42,333 nt of DNA from CAINFV01 sp964409235 (GTDB taxonomy: Bacteria; Chlamydiota; Chlamydiia; Chlamydiales; FEN-1388), in assembly GCA_964409235.1 (NCBI GenBank), contig CAYPCN010000012.1, forward strand, positions 1-42,333. The letters run 5' to 3'. How positions within the stretch are numbered: position 1 is the first letter of the stretch; every line of letters begins with the position of its first letter. Shown piece after piece: positions 17,083 through 24,888 of this stretch. Under the pieces are notes generated by a model. It saw nothing but the letters and a program-made list of their open reading frames with translations. It was not told the DNA's origin and searched no databases. The position numbers and the translations under genes were made by a program.

Positions 17083-17769
17083 CTATCTCAACCACTGCTC
17101 AAGTTCGACCAGAGCCGCCTGCGTGACAACCATGGAATGGGCCACCGCAACAGCATAGCCATCAATATCTTTCACAAGAGAAAACTCAACGCCAGGGAGA
17201 TTACGCACGCTCTTCTTCACCACGTCATGCCTATCTGAACCAACGCTGACGAGCATTGGCTGCTCCTCTGTTCCCTGCTCAATGTACGACCCTTCGCCCA
17301 ATACCAACACACGACGATGAAAGCCACATGTACTCAACAGAGCTTTCATGGTCTTCGTCTTAGGAGCTTCCATGTCAAACGCGTCGACAACTACCATGCT
17401 TCCATTTCGGATCTTTTCTCCAATCAGCGCTCGAATCGCAGCCTTTCGCTCTTTGTGATTGACGCGAAGATGAAAATCAGGCTTTGGCTTTGGCCCGAAT
17501 ACTCGTCCACCACCTCGATACTGAGGTGCAACCAAAGATCCTTGACGCGCTCTACCTTGACCCTTTTGAGGATGAGGCTTCTTGGTAGAATGCTTCATCT
17601 CAGATCGGGTTTTAGTACAGGCCGTCCATTGACGAGCATTGGCTCGCAACGCAACAATATACTCTTTGACAAGCTGTGAATGGGTCGTTGCCTCAGCCAG
17701 CACATCGCCGACTTCAACCGTTCCAACCTCTTCGCCTTGTACGTTATACTTCTTTAGTGACGTTCCCAC
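17083..17769 (-). CDS. rplD: 50S ribosomal protein L4
   Basis: A 228-residue protein. The tunnel-lining loop is recognisable as KPHPQKGQGRARQGSLVAPQ (about residues 64-83), followed by GGGRVFGPKPKPDFHLRVN. The globular domain ends NLPGVEFSLVKDIDGYAVAVAH. In gammaproteobacteria L4 also represses the S10 operon, but no corresponding leader can be recognised here. It lies between rplC and rplW. Confidence 0.96.
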   Translation of the reverse strand: MGTSLKKYNVQGEEVGTVEVGDVLAEATTHSQLVKEYIVALRANARQWTACTKTRSEMKHSTKKPHPQKGQGRARQGSLVAPQYRGGGRVFGPKPKPDFHLRVNHKERKAAIRALIGEKIRNGSMVVVDAFDMEAPKTKTMKALLSTCGFHRRVLVLGEGSYIEQGTEEQPMLVSVGSDRHDVVKKSVRNLPGVEFSLVKDIDGYAVAVAHSMVVTQAALVELEQWLR

Positions 17770-17786
17770 GTCTTCCCCCGGAAACC

Positions 17787-18437
17787 TTAATTCTTCATCG
17801 CATCGCTAACGATAACAATACTATTCTTCGCCCCTGGAATCGAACCCTCAACGAGGACTAATCCCTTCTCTACATCAAGAGCTACGACTCTCAGATTTTG
17901 AATCGCCACCGTTGTATCGCCCATGTGGCTCGCCCTCGGACCACCAGGTAAGCAGCGTCCAGGAGTTGATCTCATCCCCGTCGACCCTGCATGGCGGTGG
18001 AACCCCGAGCCGTGCGAAGCCGGCCCACCAACGAAACCGTACTTTTTCATGACGCCCTGATAGCCTTTCCCTTTCGACGTGCCCCTGACATCGACGTATT
18101 GCGCCCCTTCAAAGAGCGAGAGAGTCAACTCCTGCCCCAATTGATATTGACTTGCATCATCCACTCTCATCTCGTGGAGATGTCGACGAGGAGCTACAGA
18201 CGCCTTTTTGAAATGACCAACTATGGGTTTGGAGAGACGCTTTTCAATGGTTCGTGGGTCGCGAGTCTCTATTTTCACCGAAGCCAACTGAATGGCCTCA
18301 TAGCCATCTTTCGCACGCGTTTTCAACTGAGTCACGACGTTTGGCTCGATGTGTATTACAGAGCATGCCACGGGCCTGCCATCTCGATCATACACGCGTA
18401 CCATGCCGCATTTCTTGCCAATCAACTTTCGAACCAT
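17787..18437 (-). CDS. rplC: 50S ribosomal protein L3
   Basis: A 216-residue protein with the start MVRKLIGKKCGMVRVYDRDG. The L3 signature GTSKGKGYQGVMKKYGFVGGPASHGSGFHR is intact (residues about 108-137), including the loop that reaches the peptidyl-transferase centre. It is the first gene of the cluster here; rpsJ does not precede it, as in Chlamydia, where rpsJ lies with fusA. The 366 bases upstream carry a full copy of the dispersed repeat. Confidence 0.97.
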   Translation of the reverse strand: MVRKLIGKKCGMVRVYDRDGRPVACSVIHIEPNVVTQLKTRAKDGYEAIQLASVKIETRDPRTIEKRLSKPIVGHFKKASVAPRRHLHEMRVDDASQYQLGQELTLSLFEGAQYVDVRGTSKGKGYQGVMKKYGFVGGPASHGSGFHRHAGSTGMRSTPGRCLPGGPRASHMGDTTVAIQNLRVVALDVEKGLVLVEGSIPGAKNSIVIVSDAMKN

Positions 18438-18803
18438 GCTACACCTCTGACTCCACTTCCACTTTTTCTGGAGTAACGTTCAGCTACCATTTCTGCCCCT
18501 AGTTTGCACATTCCACTGAGCACATTCTCTCACGGAAACCAATGCATCGTTGGAAAAGATGAAGAGCTGGTAGGGACAGGCTAACAAATCTCTCGCATTT
18601 TTCACAATTCAAAACACTGAATTGAGCTATTTGCGAGGTGCCTTTTGGAGGATAGAGCAGGATCTTTTTGTCCGAATCCACCTCAACTCTCCTCACCCAT
18701 ATGTCAGGGCATATGAGGCTCGTCTATTTCGTGGTACCCCGACCCAAAAACCTCCCTCTTCTCCTCTAAAAATCCACATCGCAAATGGCTCGTGAATTTC
18801 GCC
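18438..18803. other. Intergenic region upstream of the ribosomal operon
   Basis: This 366-base region has no convincing gene. It contains a full copy of the dispersed inverted-repeat element (18625-18790) and, overlapping its edge, a small hairpin with arms CAATTCA and TGAATTG near 18605-18624. The promoter of the rplC-led operon should lie between the element and 18438 on the minus strand. TTGTGA followed by weak -10-like sequence near 18585-18610 is the best I can see, and I am not confident in it. Confidence 0.45.
18625..18790 (+). repeat. Dispersed inverted-repeat element, full copy 1 (MITE-like)
   Basis: About 166 bases upstream of rplC. The right end read backwards (AGCCATTTGCGATGTGG...) matches the left end (AGCTATTTGCGAGGTGC...) over about 16 bases with three or four mismatches, giving imperfect terminal inverted repeats. 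The centre holds CATATG-TCAGGG-CATATG (18698-18715). It aligns along most of its length with the copy near 29.45 kb. No open frame of note is contained, so it is non-coding. Confidence 0.75.
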
Positions 18804-19349
18804 TCATTGCGACGGGGACTTCCGCTTGCCCGTCTGCCTCGTGGTCGATCTCTTTTTGATCTCGATGACAGACCCGTTTTTCAACACCCGTTTTCGCAAT
18901 ACTTGTGACACATCGGCATCACTGCTCACCTGCACATACTCAAGGATTTGGCGTGGTTTTGCACCCTGCTCAAGCACCACGGTCTTCGGCTCAAGAACCG
19001 CACCAGTAACGTACACCGTTGTTGTGTGTTCATAGGGCACGACGACAACTTCTCCATTGTGCAAACAACGGGCGCCATCAAGCCCCGAAGTATCGGCCCC
19101 TTCACGCATGGCGATACGGGCTAGCGCATCATCAAGAGTTGCCCCCGATTCAACGCATAGTTCCTTTTCGCACACAGCTCCTACAACTCGGATTGTGATC
19201 GTCTCGACACCAGGACACGTTCCTTGTCTTCCCGCCACGGCAGCGGCGATTCCAATGCCGGCCAAAAGCCCTAAGAGCAAACAGGCCACATGCCGTTCAT
19301 ACGGTCTAAGCTGAGAGACAGAGGAGTTCATGTGATGCATCGTTACCAT
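18804..19349 (-). CDS. Membrane-anchored SLBB/beta-grasp-like protein
   Basis: A protein of up to 181 residues with one hydrophobic helix near residues 22-42 and an exported remainder. Two beta-grasp-like units follow: ITIRVVGAVCEKELCVESGATLDDALARI (about 52-80) and VYVTGAVLEPKTVVLEQGAKPRQILEYV (about 112-139). Each shows the 'V-x-G-A-V-x-x-P ... G-x-x-x-x-D-A/I-L' pattern of SLBB domains found in ComEA N-termini and polysaccharide-export proteins. The C-terminus is basic. It could be a competence or envelope protein, and the comEC gene elsewhere in the window makes a ComEA-like role possible but unproven. Its start lies just after the terminator at 19350-19379; Met codons at 19340 and 19331 are alternatives, and none has a clear ribosome-binding site. 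Confidence 0.6.
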   Translation of the reverse strand: MVTMHHMNSSVSQLRPYERHVACLLLGLLAGIGIAAAVAGRQGTCPGVETITIRVVGAVCEKELCVESGATLDDALARIAMREGADTSGLDGARCLHNGEVVVVPYEHTTTVYVTGAVLEPKTVVLEQGAKPRQILEYVQVSSDADVSQVLRKRVLKNGSVIEIKKRSTTRQTGKRKSPSQ

Positions 19350-19379
19350 AAAAAAGGCCAGGCATGGATCTGCCTGGCC
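19350..19379 (-). terminator. Rho-independent terminator of the Cap1-like genes
   Basis: On the minus strand a 9-bp perfect stem (arms GGCCAGGCA and TGCCTGGCC, six-base loop) is followed at once by six T residues. It lies about 40 bases after the stop at 19422. A second perfect 8-bp hairpin (19389-19396 with 19409-19416) lies between the stop and this terminator. Confidence 0.85.
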
Positions 19380-19421
19380 GCGAGTATTGATTCTTCAGCA
19401 GTATCGACGAAGAATCTCTTT

Positions 19422-20318
19422 TTATTCAAAGACCTGTGCGCCGTCTCGAGCCTGCGCCTCTACCCTCTCAAACTTATCCCAATCCATCTCATCATCGCCG
19501 ACAATGCCTTGCAGCTCTTCACCGCCGATACCAGCGTCGTCTCCTTGCGCGCAAGACTGTAATGGGCCTTCGATCCAGTAGGTCTTCTTAAAATATTTCG
19601 CCAGCGAAAGCGTCGATCCAATGGCCAACGAAATCGCTGTGAATATAACGTGCACGCCTGGGATGTTCGACAGAACGGCAGCGGCAATTTTAGCTGTGTC
19701 GGAGGCCACCTCGAGAACGTGGTCGACGAGTAGGCTTAACTTCAGCCGATTTTTTTCGAAATATCCACCTCGAGCCGCCTCTTGGACTATCTGCCTAACG
19801 GTATCGGCCATATTCAACAAGGCCGCTGTGACGCACGATACATCGCCAATACCCTTCAAGAGATTGAACGGCTTTCCCCACGTTACAAATTGAGCTGTTG
19901 AATCCTTCACCCAGCTATCCAAAACGTTGATCGTAGAGAGCCACCTTGCCGTCGATGCAAAATCGCCAATAAGATACATGCATTTACTGGCAATCCGCAA
20001 AAGGTTGGGGAAATGTTCGCTAAAAGGCTTCTCCCATCCCGCTTTCCCAGACACAATGTCTGAAAGGCGACTGATAAAGGTCCTCGCGCTGATAAACTCT
20101 GTAATCTGGGAAACATGCTCAGCAATCTGTTTCAAAGGGAAAATTTCCACAAACGGTTTGAAGATATCATTGACCCTGTTGATCAGTTTTAAGAAATCGG
20201 ACAATGGATCAACATTTGCCAGTACATTTTTAGGACCATCAAGCAACCAATTGCCGACAGTCTGAGCCGTTCTTGATGTCTCCCACGCGACATTGGCTGC
20301 ATTTCCTACCACGGTCAT
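19422..20318 (-). CDS. Cap1/CT529-position hydrophobic protein, paralogue A
   Basis: A 298-residue protein. It sits between fmt and rplC, where Chlamydia carries CT529 (Cap1), an inclusion-membrane protein. It is a clear paralogue of the next gene upstream (shared TWGKPF, GDVSC, LLNxADTVRxIV, NIPGV and SLAxGSTLSL). The likely membrane-inserting part is the bilobed hydrophobic stretch AAAVLSNIPGVHVIFTAISLAIGSTLSLA (about 215-243). No signal peptide is present, as expected for a type III-secreted Inc-like protein. An acidic tail of about 50 residues follows, absent from paralogue B. The ATG at 20318 follows GGAGG by six bases; an ATG at 20330 lies inside that site and is rejected. The relation to CT529 is positional, plus a vague match of the hydrophobic end as I remember it. 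Confidence 0.65.
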   Translation of the reverse strand: MTVVGNAANVAWETSRTAQTVGNWLLDGPKNVLANVDPLSDFLKLINRVNDIFKPFVEIFPLKQIAEHVSQITEFISARTFISRLSDIVSGKAGWEKPFSEHFPNLLRIASKCMYLIGDFASTARWLSTINVLDSWVKDSTAQFVTWGKPFNLLKGIGDVSCVTAALLNMADTVRQIVQEAARGGYFEKNRLKLSLLVDHVLEVASDTAKIAAAVLSNIPGVHVIFTAISLAIGSTLSLAKYFKKTYWIEGPLQSCAQGDDAGIGGEELQGIVGDDEMDWDKFERVEAQARDGAQVFE

Positions 20319-20559
20319 AAGAACCTCCATTTTTATATAGAATATGCCTTAAAGACATCACCTCGAACGACTCTCGGCCCATCTTTGGCATTCAGAACAA
20401 CAGGCAAAGCAATCTTGTACATAACCACACAAGGCGGTCTTTCCTAATAAAGATCAATGAGTGCACGTACTCAACGAGCCATGAGCGATGTAGATTCTTA
20501 GAGGGGAAGCGGAAGATTTGTGGATCGAGCTCCCCCAAAAGGAACATCGCACATGGATC

Positions 20560-21318
20560 TCAACAATCCTCCTTCCAATACAGTTCCTTAAAAAACTTTC
20601 CTAGCGACAGAGTAGACCCCACCGCTAATGAAATCGTAGCCAGCATCGCTGGCACCCCAGGGATGTTGGCGAACACAGAGGCTGCAATTCCTGAGATATC
20701 GTAGGCAATATCGATGCAATGATCGAGGAGCCGGCCCATCGTCAAGCGGCCGCCGCTCCACGATCTCTCTACTACGAACTCTTTCACAATCAACCGAACC
20801 GTATCCGCAATATTCAGCAACGACCCTGTAATACAGGAAACGTCTCCAACTCCATCGAGAATAGGAAATGGCTTGCCCCATGTCACTATCTGCGCCGTAG
20901 CTGTCTTGGTCCACTCCCCTAAGACATGAATGGAAGAAAGCCACCCAACGACTGCTCCTATATCTCCTACGAGAAAAGCCACTCTGCTCGCCACCTGCAA
21001 GAGATTGGGGAAGCTCTGCGAAAACGGGGATTCCCATGCTGCCACACCCGACAGAAGGTCATGCAGACTTCCAACAATATCCCGAGCGGCCACAAAATCG
21101 GTAATCGCAGTCACGGCCTCCGCTAAGCATTTGACCGGAGCGATCTGCAGAACTGGCTCAAAAATCGCTTCCACTCTCTGCACCAAGCTCAAGAGATCCG
21201 ATGTGGCATCAATATCGTCGAATATGTGCCTTGGCCCATCTATCAGCCACAAACCAACATCGTGAACAACCCGTGGTAGGCCCCATACCTCTCTATTCAC
21301 ACCCTCAACCACTGCCAT
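20560..21318 (-). CDS. Cap1/CT529-position hydrophobic protein, paralogue B
   Basis: A 252-residue paralogue of the following gene. The two align from the N-terminus (LWLIDGPRHIFDDIDATSDLL against NWLLDGPKNVLANVDPLSDFL) to the hydrophobic end (SVFANIPGVPAMLATISLAVGSTLSLGKFF). It ends soon after that segment (LYWKEDC), lacking the acidic tail of paralogue A. AGGAGG stands five to six bases before the ATG at 21318. There is no signal peptide. About 240 bases separate it from paralogue A, so each may have its own promoter, though only one clear terminator is seen, after A. An inclusion-membrane or other secreted-effector role is inferred from position and hydrophobicity. Confidence 0.62.
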   Translation of the reverse strand: MAVVEGVNREVWGLPRVVHDVGLWLIDGPRHIFDDIDATSDLLSLVQRVEAIFEPVLQIAPVKCLAEAVTAITDFVAARDIVGSLHDLLSGVAAWESPFSQSFPNLLQVASRVAFLVGDIGAVVGWLSSIHVLGEWTKTATAQIVTWGKPFPILDGVGDVSCITGSLLNIADTVRLIVKEFVVERSWSGGRLTMGRLLDHCIDIAYDISGIAASVFANIPGVPAMLATISLAVGSTLSLGKFFKELYWKEDC

Positions 21319-21568
21319 GTCTTCCTCCTCATCCTACGCAACCATATGAGACGTGCGTCGTTGGCGTATCTCTTCAACACGATGTGGCGGGGATTATTGA
21401 AAACCAATCAAATTATCGCTAGCATTTTGTCAGAGCCACGCTCAATATGGTTTTGGCCACAATCTCCAATGGTTCTGGCAGATTTTCGAAGCTCTTACAA
21501 AACACAAGTTCGACAAAGAAACGATTAAGAATGGCCGAAATAGCGCTTCGTGTACGTCGGATTCAAGC

Positions 21569-22513
21569 TTAGAAAAAGAAGAGGTCTGCCAGAGGAACCC
21601 CTCTGAGGAAGACCGATGAGGCCATTGTTGCTCGCCCTTCGAGCTGAACCTGATCAAGAACAAGGGTCCCAGAAGGGGAGCAAAGGCCGAGAGACCCATC
21701 GTCGAGCACTATCCACCGTCGGTATGGATCGGTGACAAACACATCGACATGGCTTTTGTACACTTTTAGACGTCGTCTGCCCTCTCGATATCGGACCCAA
21801 AAAAAGGCCCCTGGATGCGGAGAAAAGGCACGTATTCGATCATGAAGTGGAAACACTTCTTGAGATGGATCGAGCACTAAATCTTCAGCGATGATCTTGG
21901 GAGCATATGTCGCTTCTTCGTGAGATTGTGGGATGTATTCAACGCGGCCAGTTTCAAGCAGATCCAGCGTTTCTGCAATGCCCCGCTTTGCTAGCTCCAA
22001 CAGCTTTTCAGTAAGCTCCCCAGCATTCATGTTTGGGCCAACATCGCAACCCATTTTCCATACGATATCGCCGCTGTCCATGCCCTTGCTCAATCGGAAA
22101 ATGGTAATCCCTGTCCGCGTGCACCCATCAATCAAAGCGCGCTGGATTGGTGCAGCACCGCGATAGGAGGGCAGCAAACTGGCATGAATATTATAACAAC
22201 CAAGAGGAGGCACCCCCAGAAGGGCGGGCTTGATAATTTCTCCATAGGCGACGACGAGAAAGACATCGGCCGCAAACACCTTGATTTGGTCTTGGAATTC
22301 CGGCAACGAAGCCTTCTTGGGTTGGAAAATCGGGAGCGAAGGAAGCAGTTTTTGTGCCATGCGTTTCACGGGCATCGGCTGGACAGCCTGGCCACGGCCC
22401 TGAGGAGCATCGGGCTTCGACACAACGGCCACAACTTCATGATGTGTATGCAGCACCACGTGCTCTAAAATGGAAGCCGAAAACTCCGACGTTCCCAAAA
22501 ACACAACTCTCAC
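21569..22513 (-). CDS. fmt: Methionyl-tRNA formyltransferase
   Basis: A 314-residue enzyme, the normal length. It transfers a formyl group from 10-formyltetrahydrofolate to initiator Met-tRNA. The catalytic-domain signature NIHASLLPSYRGAAPIQ is present, with the conserved Asn/His pair, as are GITIFRLSKGMDSGDIV and the C-terminal OB-like domain. The GTG at 22513 overlaps the lpxA stop (GTGA) and gives the canonical RVVFLGTSEFS start. The longer frame to 22588 runs antiparallel to no signal and lies inside lpxA. It is the last gene of the lpxC-fabZ-lpxA-fmt operon, the chlamydial order. Confidence 0.96.
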   Translation of the reverse strand: MRVVFLGTSEFSASILEHVVLHTHHEVVAVVSKPDAPQGRGQAVQPMPVKRMAQKLLPSLPIFQPKKASLPEFQDQIKVFAADVFLVVAYGEIIKPALLGVPPLGCYNIHASLLPSYRGAAPIQRALIDGCTRTGITIFRLSKGMDSGDIVWKMGCDVGPNMNAGELTEKLLELAKRGIAETLDLLETGRVEYIPQSHEEATYAPKIIAEDLVLDPSQEVFPLHDRIRAFSPHPGAFFWVRYREGRRRLKVYKSHVDVFVTDPYRRWIVLDDGSLGLCSPSGTLVLDQVQLEGRATMASSVFLRGVPLADLFFF

Positions 22514-23328
22514 TCGTCGTTCTCTCCCTCTTGGGTTCTCCTCTGACGGCCACCATCGGAGATCAGGCCCCGTTTTGTAGAGCGACAAAATTCCACAAAA
22601 CGCTGAATTTCAGGAGTAGGCTCAAGCTCGTTCTCAATCTGAGCAAGAGCTTGCGCAACTGGCAGGCCAGAACGATACAGGATTTTAAAGGCTTTTGCCA
22701 AGGCTACACGAGATTGCAGTGGGAACCCATAGCGACGAAGGCCGACAAGATTGAGCCCTCCAAGCCGATATGGACTACCAGCTCCTATAGTATAAGGAGG
22801 AACATCATGGGTAACGCGGCTCATGCCTCCCACCATCGCATGACAGCCGACACGAGCGAATTGATGGATAGCAGAAAGACCGCCAATGACGGCCGCATCT
22901 TCGACGGTCACATGCCCTGCAAGAGTCGCATTATTGGCTAAAATCACCCGATCTCCCAAAACAGAATTATGGGCTATGTGACAGTAGGCCATGATAAGAC
23001 AGTTGTTGCCAACGCGAACGGTGGTCCCCTCTCCGCATGAAGCATTGATCGTGACGAATTCGCGAATGTCGCAATGTGAGCCAATCTCAACAAACGTCTT
23101 CTCGCCCCTATATTTTAGATCCTGGGTTTTCGTCCCTATCACCGCCCCAGGCCAAATGACAGTCCCCTTCCCAACGGTAGTATATCCATCCAGATACACG
23201 TGGGCCTTGATCACGACACCGTCTTCCAAAATCACATTCGGATGAACAACAGCATAGGGCCCGATTTCGACGTTCTCTCCTATGTGCGCCCTCGTATCAA
23301 CAACAGCAGTAGGGTGTATCTGTGGCAT
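22510..23328 (-). CDS. lpxA: UDP-N-acetylglucosamine O-acyltransferase
   Basis: A 272-residue enzyme catalysing the first step of lipid A synthesis: acyl transfer from acyl-ACP to the 3-OH of UDP-GlcNAc. The N-terminal two-thirds are left-handed beta-helix hexapeptide repeats (IHPTAVVDTRAHIGENVEIG and onward). The catalytic stretch AYCHIAHNSVLGD includes the active His, followed by ANNATLAGHV, and a helical C-terminus comes last. The ATG at 23328 has AAAGGA nine bases upstream. A TTG at 23346 overlapping the fabZ stop is possible but adds six atypical residues. Confidence 0.95.
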   Translation of the reverse strand: MPQIHPTAVVDTRAHIGENVEIGPYAVVHPNVILEDGVVIKAHVYLDGYTTVGKGTVIWPGAVIGTKTQDLKYRGEKTFVEIGSHCDIREFVTINASCGEGTTVRVGNNCLIMAYCHIAHNSVLGDRVILANNATLAGHVTVEDAAVIGGLSAIHQFARVGCHAMVGGMSRVTHDVPPYTIGAGSPYRLGGLNLVGLRRYGFPLQSRVALAKAFKILYRSGLPVAQALAQIENELEPTPEIQRFVEFCRSTKRGLISDGGRQRRTQEGENDE

Positions 23329-23342
23329 CTTCGATGTTCCTT

Positions 23343-23813
23343 TCAAATCTGATCTTTTTCGACAAGGGCAAAGCTCATCTCTGCTTCAGCCACCAATTTC
23401 TCATCGACGTAGGCTTCTGCGGCCACTTTCCCGCCTTTCGAACTGAGATGCAAAACAGCGGCCTTTAATACCAACACGTCGCCCGGCTTCACAGGACGCC
23501 GGAATTTCGCGCTGTGCACGCCTAACAAAATTGCAACTTTGCCGCGATTATCTCGCAGGTGCACCAAAATCCCTCCTGTCTGCGCGAGAGCCTCTAAAAT
23601 AAGAACCCCGGGCATGAGCGGAGCTTCAGGAAAATGCCCCTGAAAAAAGGCTTCGTTGATCGTCAGATTCTTCTTTCCAACAATGGTCCCCTTTTGAAGA
23701 TCAAGTTCCACAATCTGATCGACGAGAAGAAACGGATACCTATGGGGCAGAATTTTTACAATCTTCTTCGTATCCAGCATGCTAGGCACCAAGGGTTGCT
23801 CAGGAATAGACAT
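23343..23813 (-). CDS. fabZ: 3-hydroxyacyl-ACP dehydratase FabZ
   Basis: A 156-residue hot-dog-fold enzyme that dehydrates 3-hydroxyacyl-ACP in type II fatty acid synthesis. The active-site His60 (FFQGHFPEAPLMPG) and Glu74 (VLILEALAQ) are in place. The ATG at 23813 shares one base with the lpxC stop (TGATG), so translation is coupled; the longer frame extends 17 residues into lpxC. FabZ competes with LpxA and LpxC for the same 3-hydroxyacyl pool, which fits its place in this operon. Confidence 0.95.
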   Translation of the reverse strand: MSIPEQPLVPSMLDTKKIVKILPHRYPFLLVDQIVELDLQKGTIVGKKNLTINEAFFQGHFPEAPLMPGVLILEALAQTGGILVHLRDNRGKVAILLGVHSAKFRRPVKPGDVLVLKAAVLHLSSKGGKVAAEAYVDEKLVAEAEMSFALVEKDQI

Positions 23814-24670
23814 CAGGTATTCTCCGAAGAAAGATGTTGGTACAGTTTTTTGGCAAACAGGCAATTTGACGCGTGCCCAGATCGGACAGCAATGATATGC
23901 GCCGTAAAGGGAATACCGACAAGACTTAAATCCCCTATTAAATCGAGTATCTTGTGTCGAACGGCTTCATCAGAAAAGCGCAGGCCTCCCTTGGAGATAA
24001 GAGCCTTGTCTTGGACAACTACAGCATTTTCGAGGCTCCCCCCTCGAATGAGGCCTTTATCCATTAACACGGCCAGTTCATCATACAACGCAAATGTTCT
24101 ACATGGGGCAATATCCTGCCGGAACCCATCCGACGAGACCTCAAAAGAGAAATATTGACTGCCAAGAGGAGATGCATTCGGGTAATGGAGGGTGTAACTG
24201 ATGCGGTACGTCTCGCAGGGAAGTGCCACCACGTACACATCATCTTGGCTCCACCAGACAGCATGCTTTAACGCGATGATTGGAATACGCGACAATTGGG
24301 CAACAATGCCAGCGTCGGTCAGCATTTCAACATACACATCAGAACTGCCATTGCCAGCTGGAGGCTCGATTCCAGAAATCTCAATACATAGATTATCAAT
24401 CTCAAAAGCCCGAACCGCTGCCAGGACATGCTCCACTGTATGCACCTTGGCCTCTCCCACAGCCAGCGTCGTCCCGCGCGCGGTCCCTGCAACGTATTCC
24501 ACGGTCGCAGGAATGACGGGCTGCCCTGGCAGGTCGACGCGACGGAAATAGATCCCCTCCCCCTCTTTTGCCGGGACAAAGCGAATCTCTACCTCTTGCC
24601 CTGTGTGAATCCCTATTCCAGCATATGCCTGAGACGTCTGTATTGTGTGCTGATCCCGAAATAGACTCAT
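23813..24670 (-). CDS. lpxC: UDP-3-O-acyl-GlcNAc deacetylase
   Basis: A 285-residue zinc enzyme for the committed step of lipid A synthesis. The Zn and base residues are visible: VHTVEHVLAA (Glu80, His81), RHKILDLIGDL (His and Asp) and the late GHASNCLFAKKL His. The start MSLFRDQHTIQTS and the GIGIHTGQ segment are typical. GAGGAG stands just before the ATG at 24670, and a promoter candidate lies at 24701-24729. It leads the operon lpxC-fabZ-lpxA-fmt. The lnt gene that precedes lpxC in Chlamydia is not here. Confidence 0.96.
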   Translation of the reverse strand: MSLFRDQHTIQTSQAYAGIGIHTGQEVEIRFVPAKEGEGIYFRRVDLPGQPVIPATVEYVAGTARGTTLAVGEAKVHTVEHVLAAVRAFEIDNLCIEISGIEPPAGNGSSDVYVEMLTDAGIVAQLSRIPIIALKHAVWWSQDDVYVVALPCETYRISYTLHYPNASPLGSQYFSFEVSSDGFRQDIAPCRTFALYDELAVLMDKGLIRGGSLENAVVVQDKALISKGGLRFSDEAVRHKILDLIGDLSLVGIPFTAHIIAVRSGHASNCLFAKKLYQHLSSENT

Positions 24671-24700
24671 TCACTCCTCAAATAGTGTTTCTCAGATCAT

Positions 24701-24729
24701 ACTATAGCATTCGAAATCTTCTCCTCCAA
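24701..24729 (-). promoter_or_regulatory. Candidate lpxC operon promoter
   Basis: On the minus strand a TTGGAG -35-like box (24724-24729) and a TATAGT -10 box (24701-24706) are 17 bases apart. The predicted start near 24694 leaves a leader of about 24 bases containing the lpxC ribosome-binding site. The -35 box falls inside a remnant of the dispersed repeat. Confidence 0.5.
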
Positions 24730-24741
24730 AAATCCGCAGCG
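24718..24741 (+). repeat. Remnant of the dispersed repeat, right end (copy 4)
   Basis: The 18 bases CTTCTCCTCCAAAAATCC match the right arm of the two full copies with at most one change or one indel. They are followed by CGCAGCG where the full copies read ACATCGC. A GATCCTTTTTG string follows and resembles the left-half GGATCTTTTTG block. The match is short. Confidence 0.4.
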
Positions 24742-24789
24742 GAGAGATCCTTTTTGTTTTTGCATGAAATCTACAGATCATCAACACTC

Positions 24790-24837
24790 ATACCCATTAG
24801 GGTATATGGTCACGACCCCGATGAGGGTATGACCATA
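24790..24837. promoter_or_regulatory. Pair of palindromes upstream of trxA
   Basis: The first palindrome is ATACCC-ATTA-GGGTAT (24790-24805). The second has perfect 8-bp arms TATGGTCA (24805-24812) and TGACCATA (24830-24837), enclosing an inner ACCC/GGGT stem. Both use the GGGTAT word. They lie 50-100 bases before the trxA start and could be operators or a structured leader. Confidence 0.45.
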
Positions 24838-24888
24838 CACGCATCGCATGTCCACGTTTGCGACTTTGGTTTAACCCCCAGGTGTACT

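Noticed and set aside
16521..17126. 201-residue plus-strand frame
   Set aside because: It is antisense to rplB, rplW and rplD, which are all intact and recognisable.
18499..18696. 65-residue minus-strand open frame upstream of rplC
   Set aside because: It lies largely inside the dispersed repeat and has no start context; the repeat explains the open frame.
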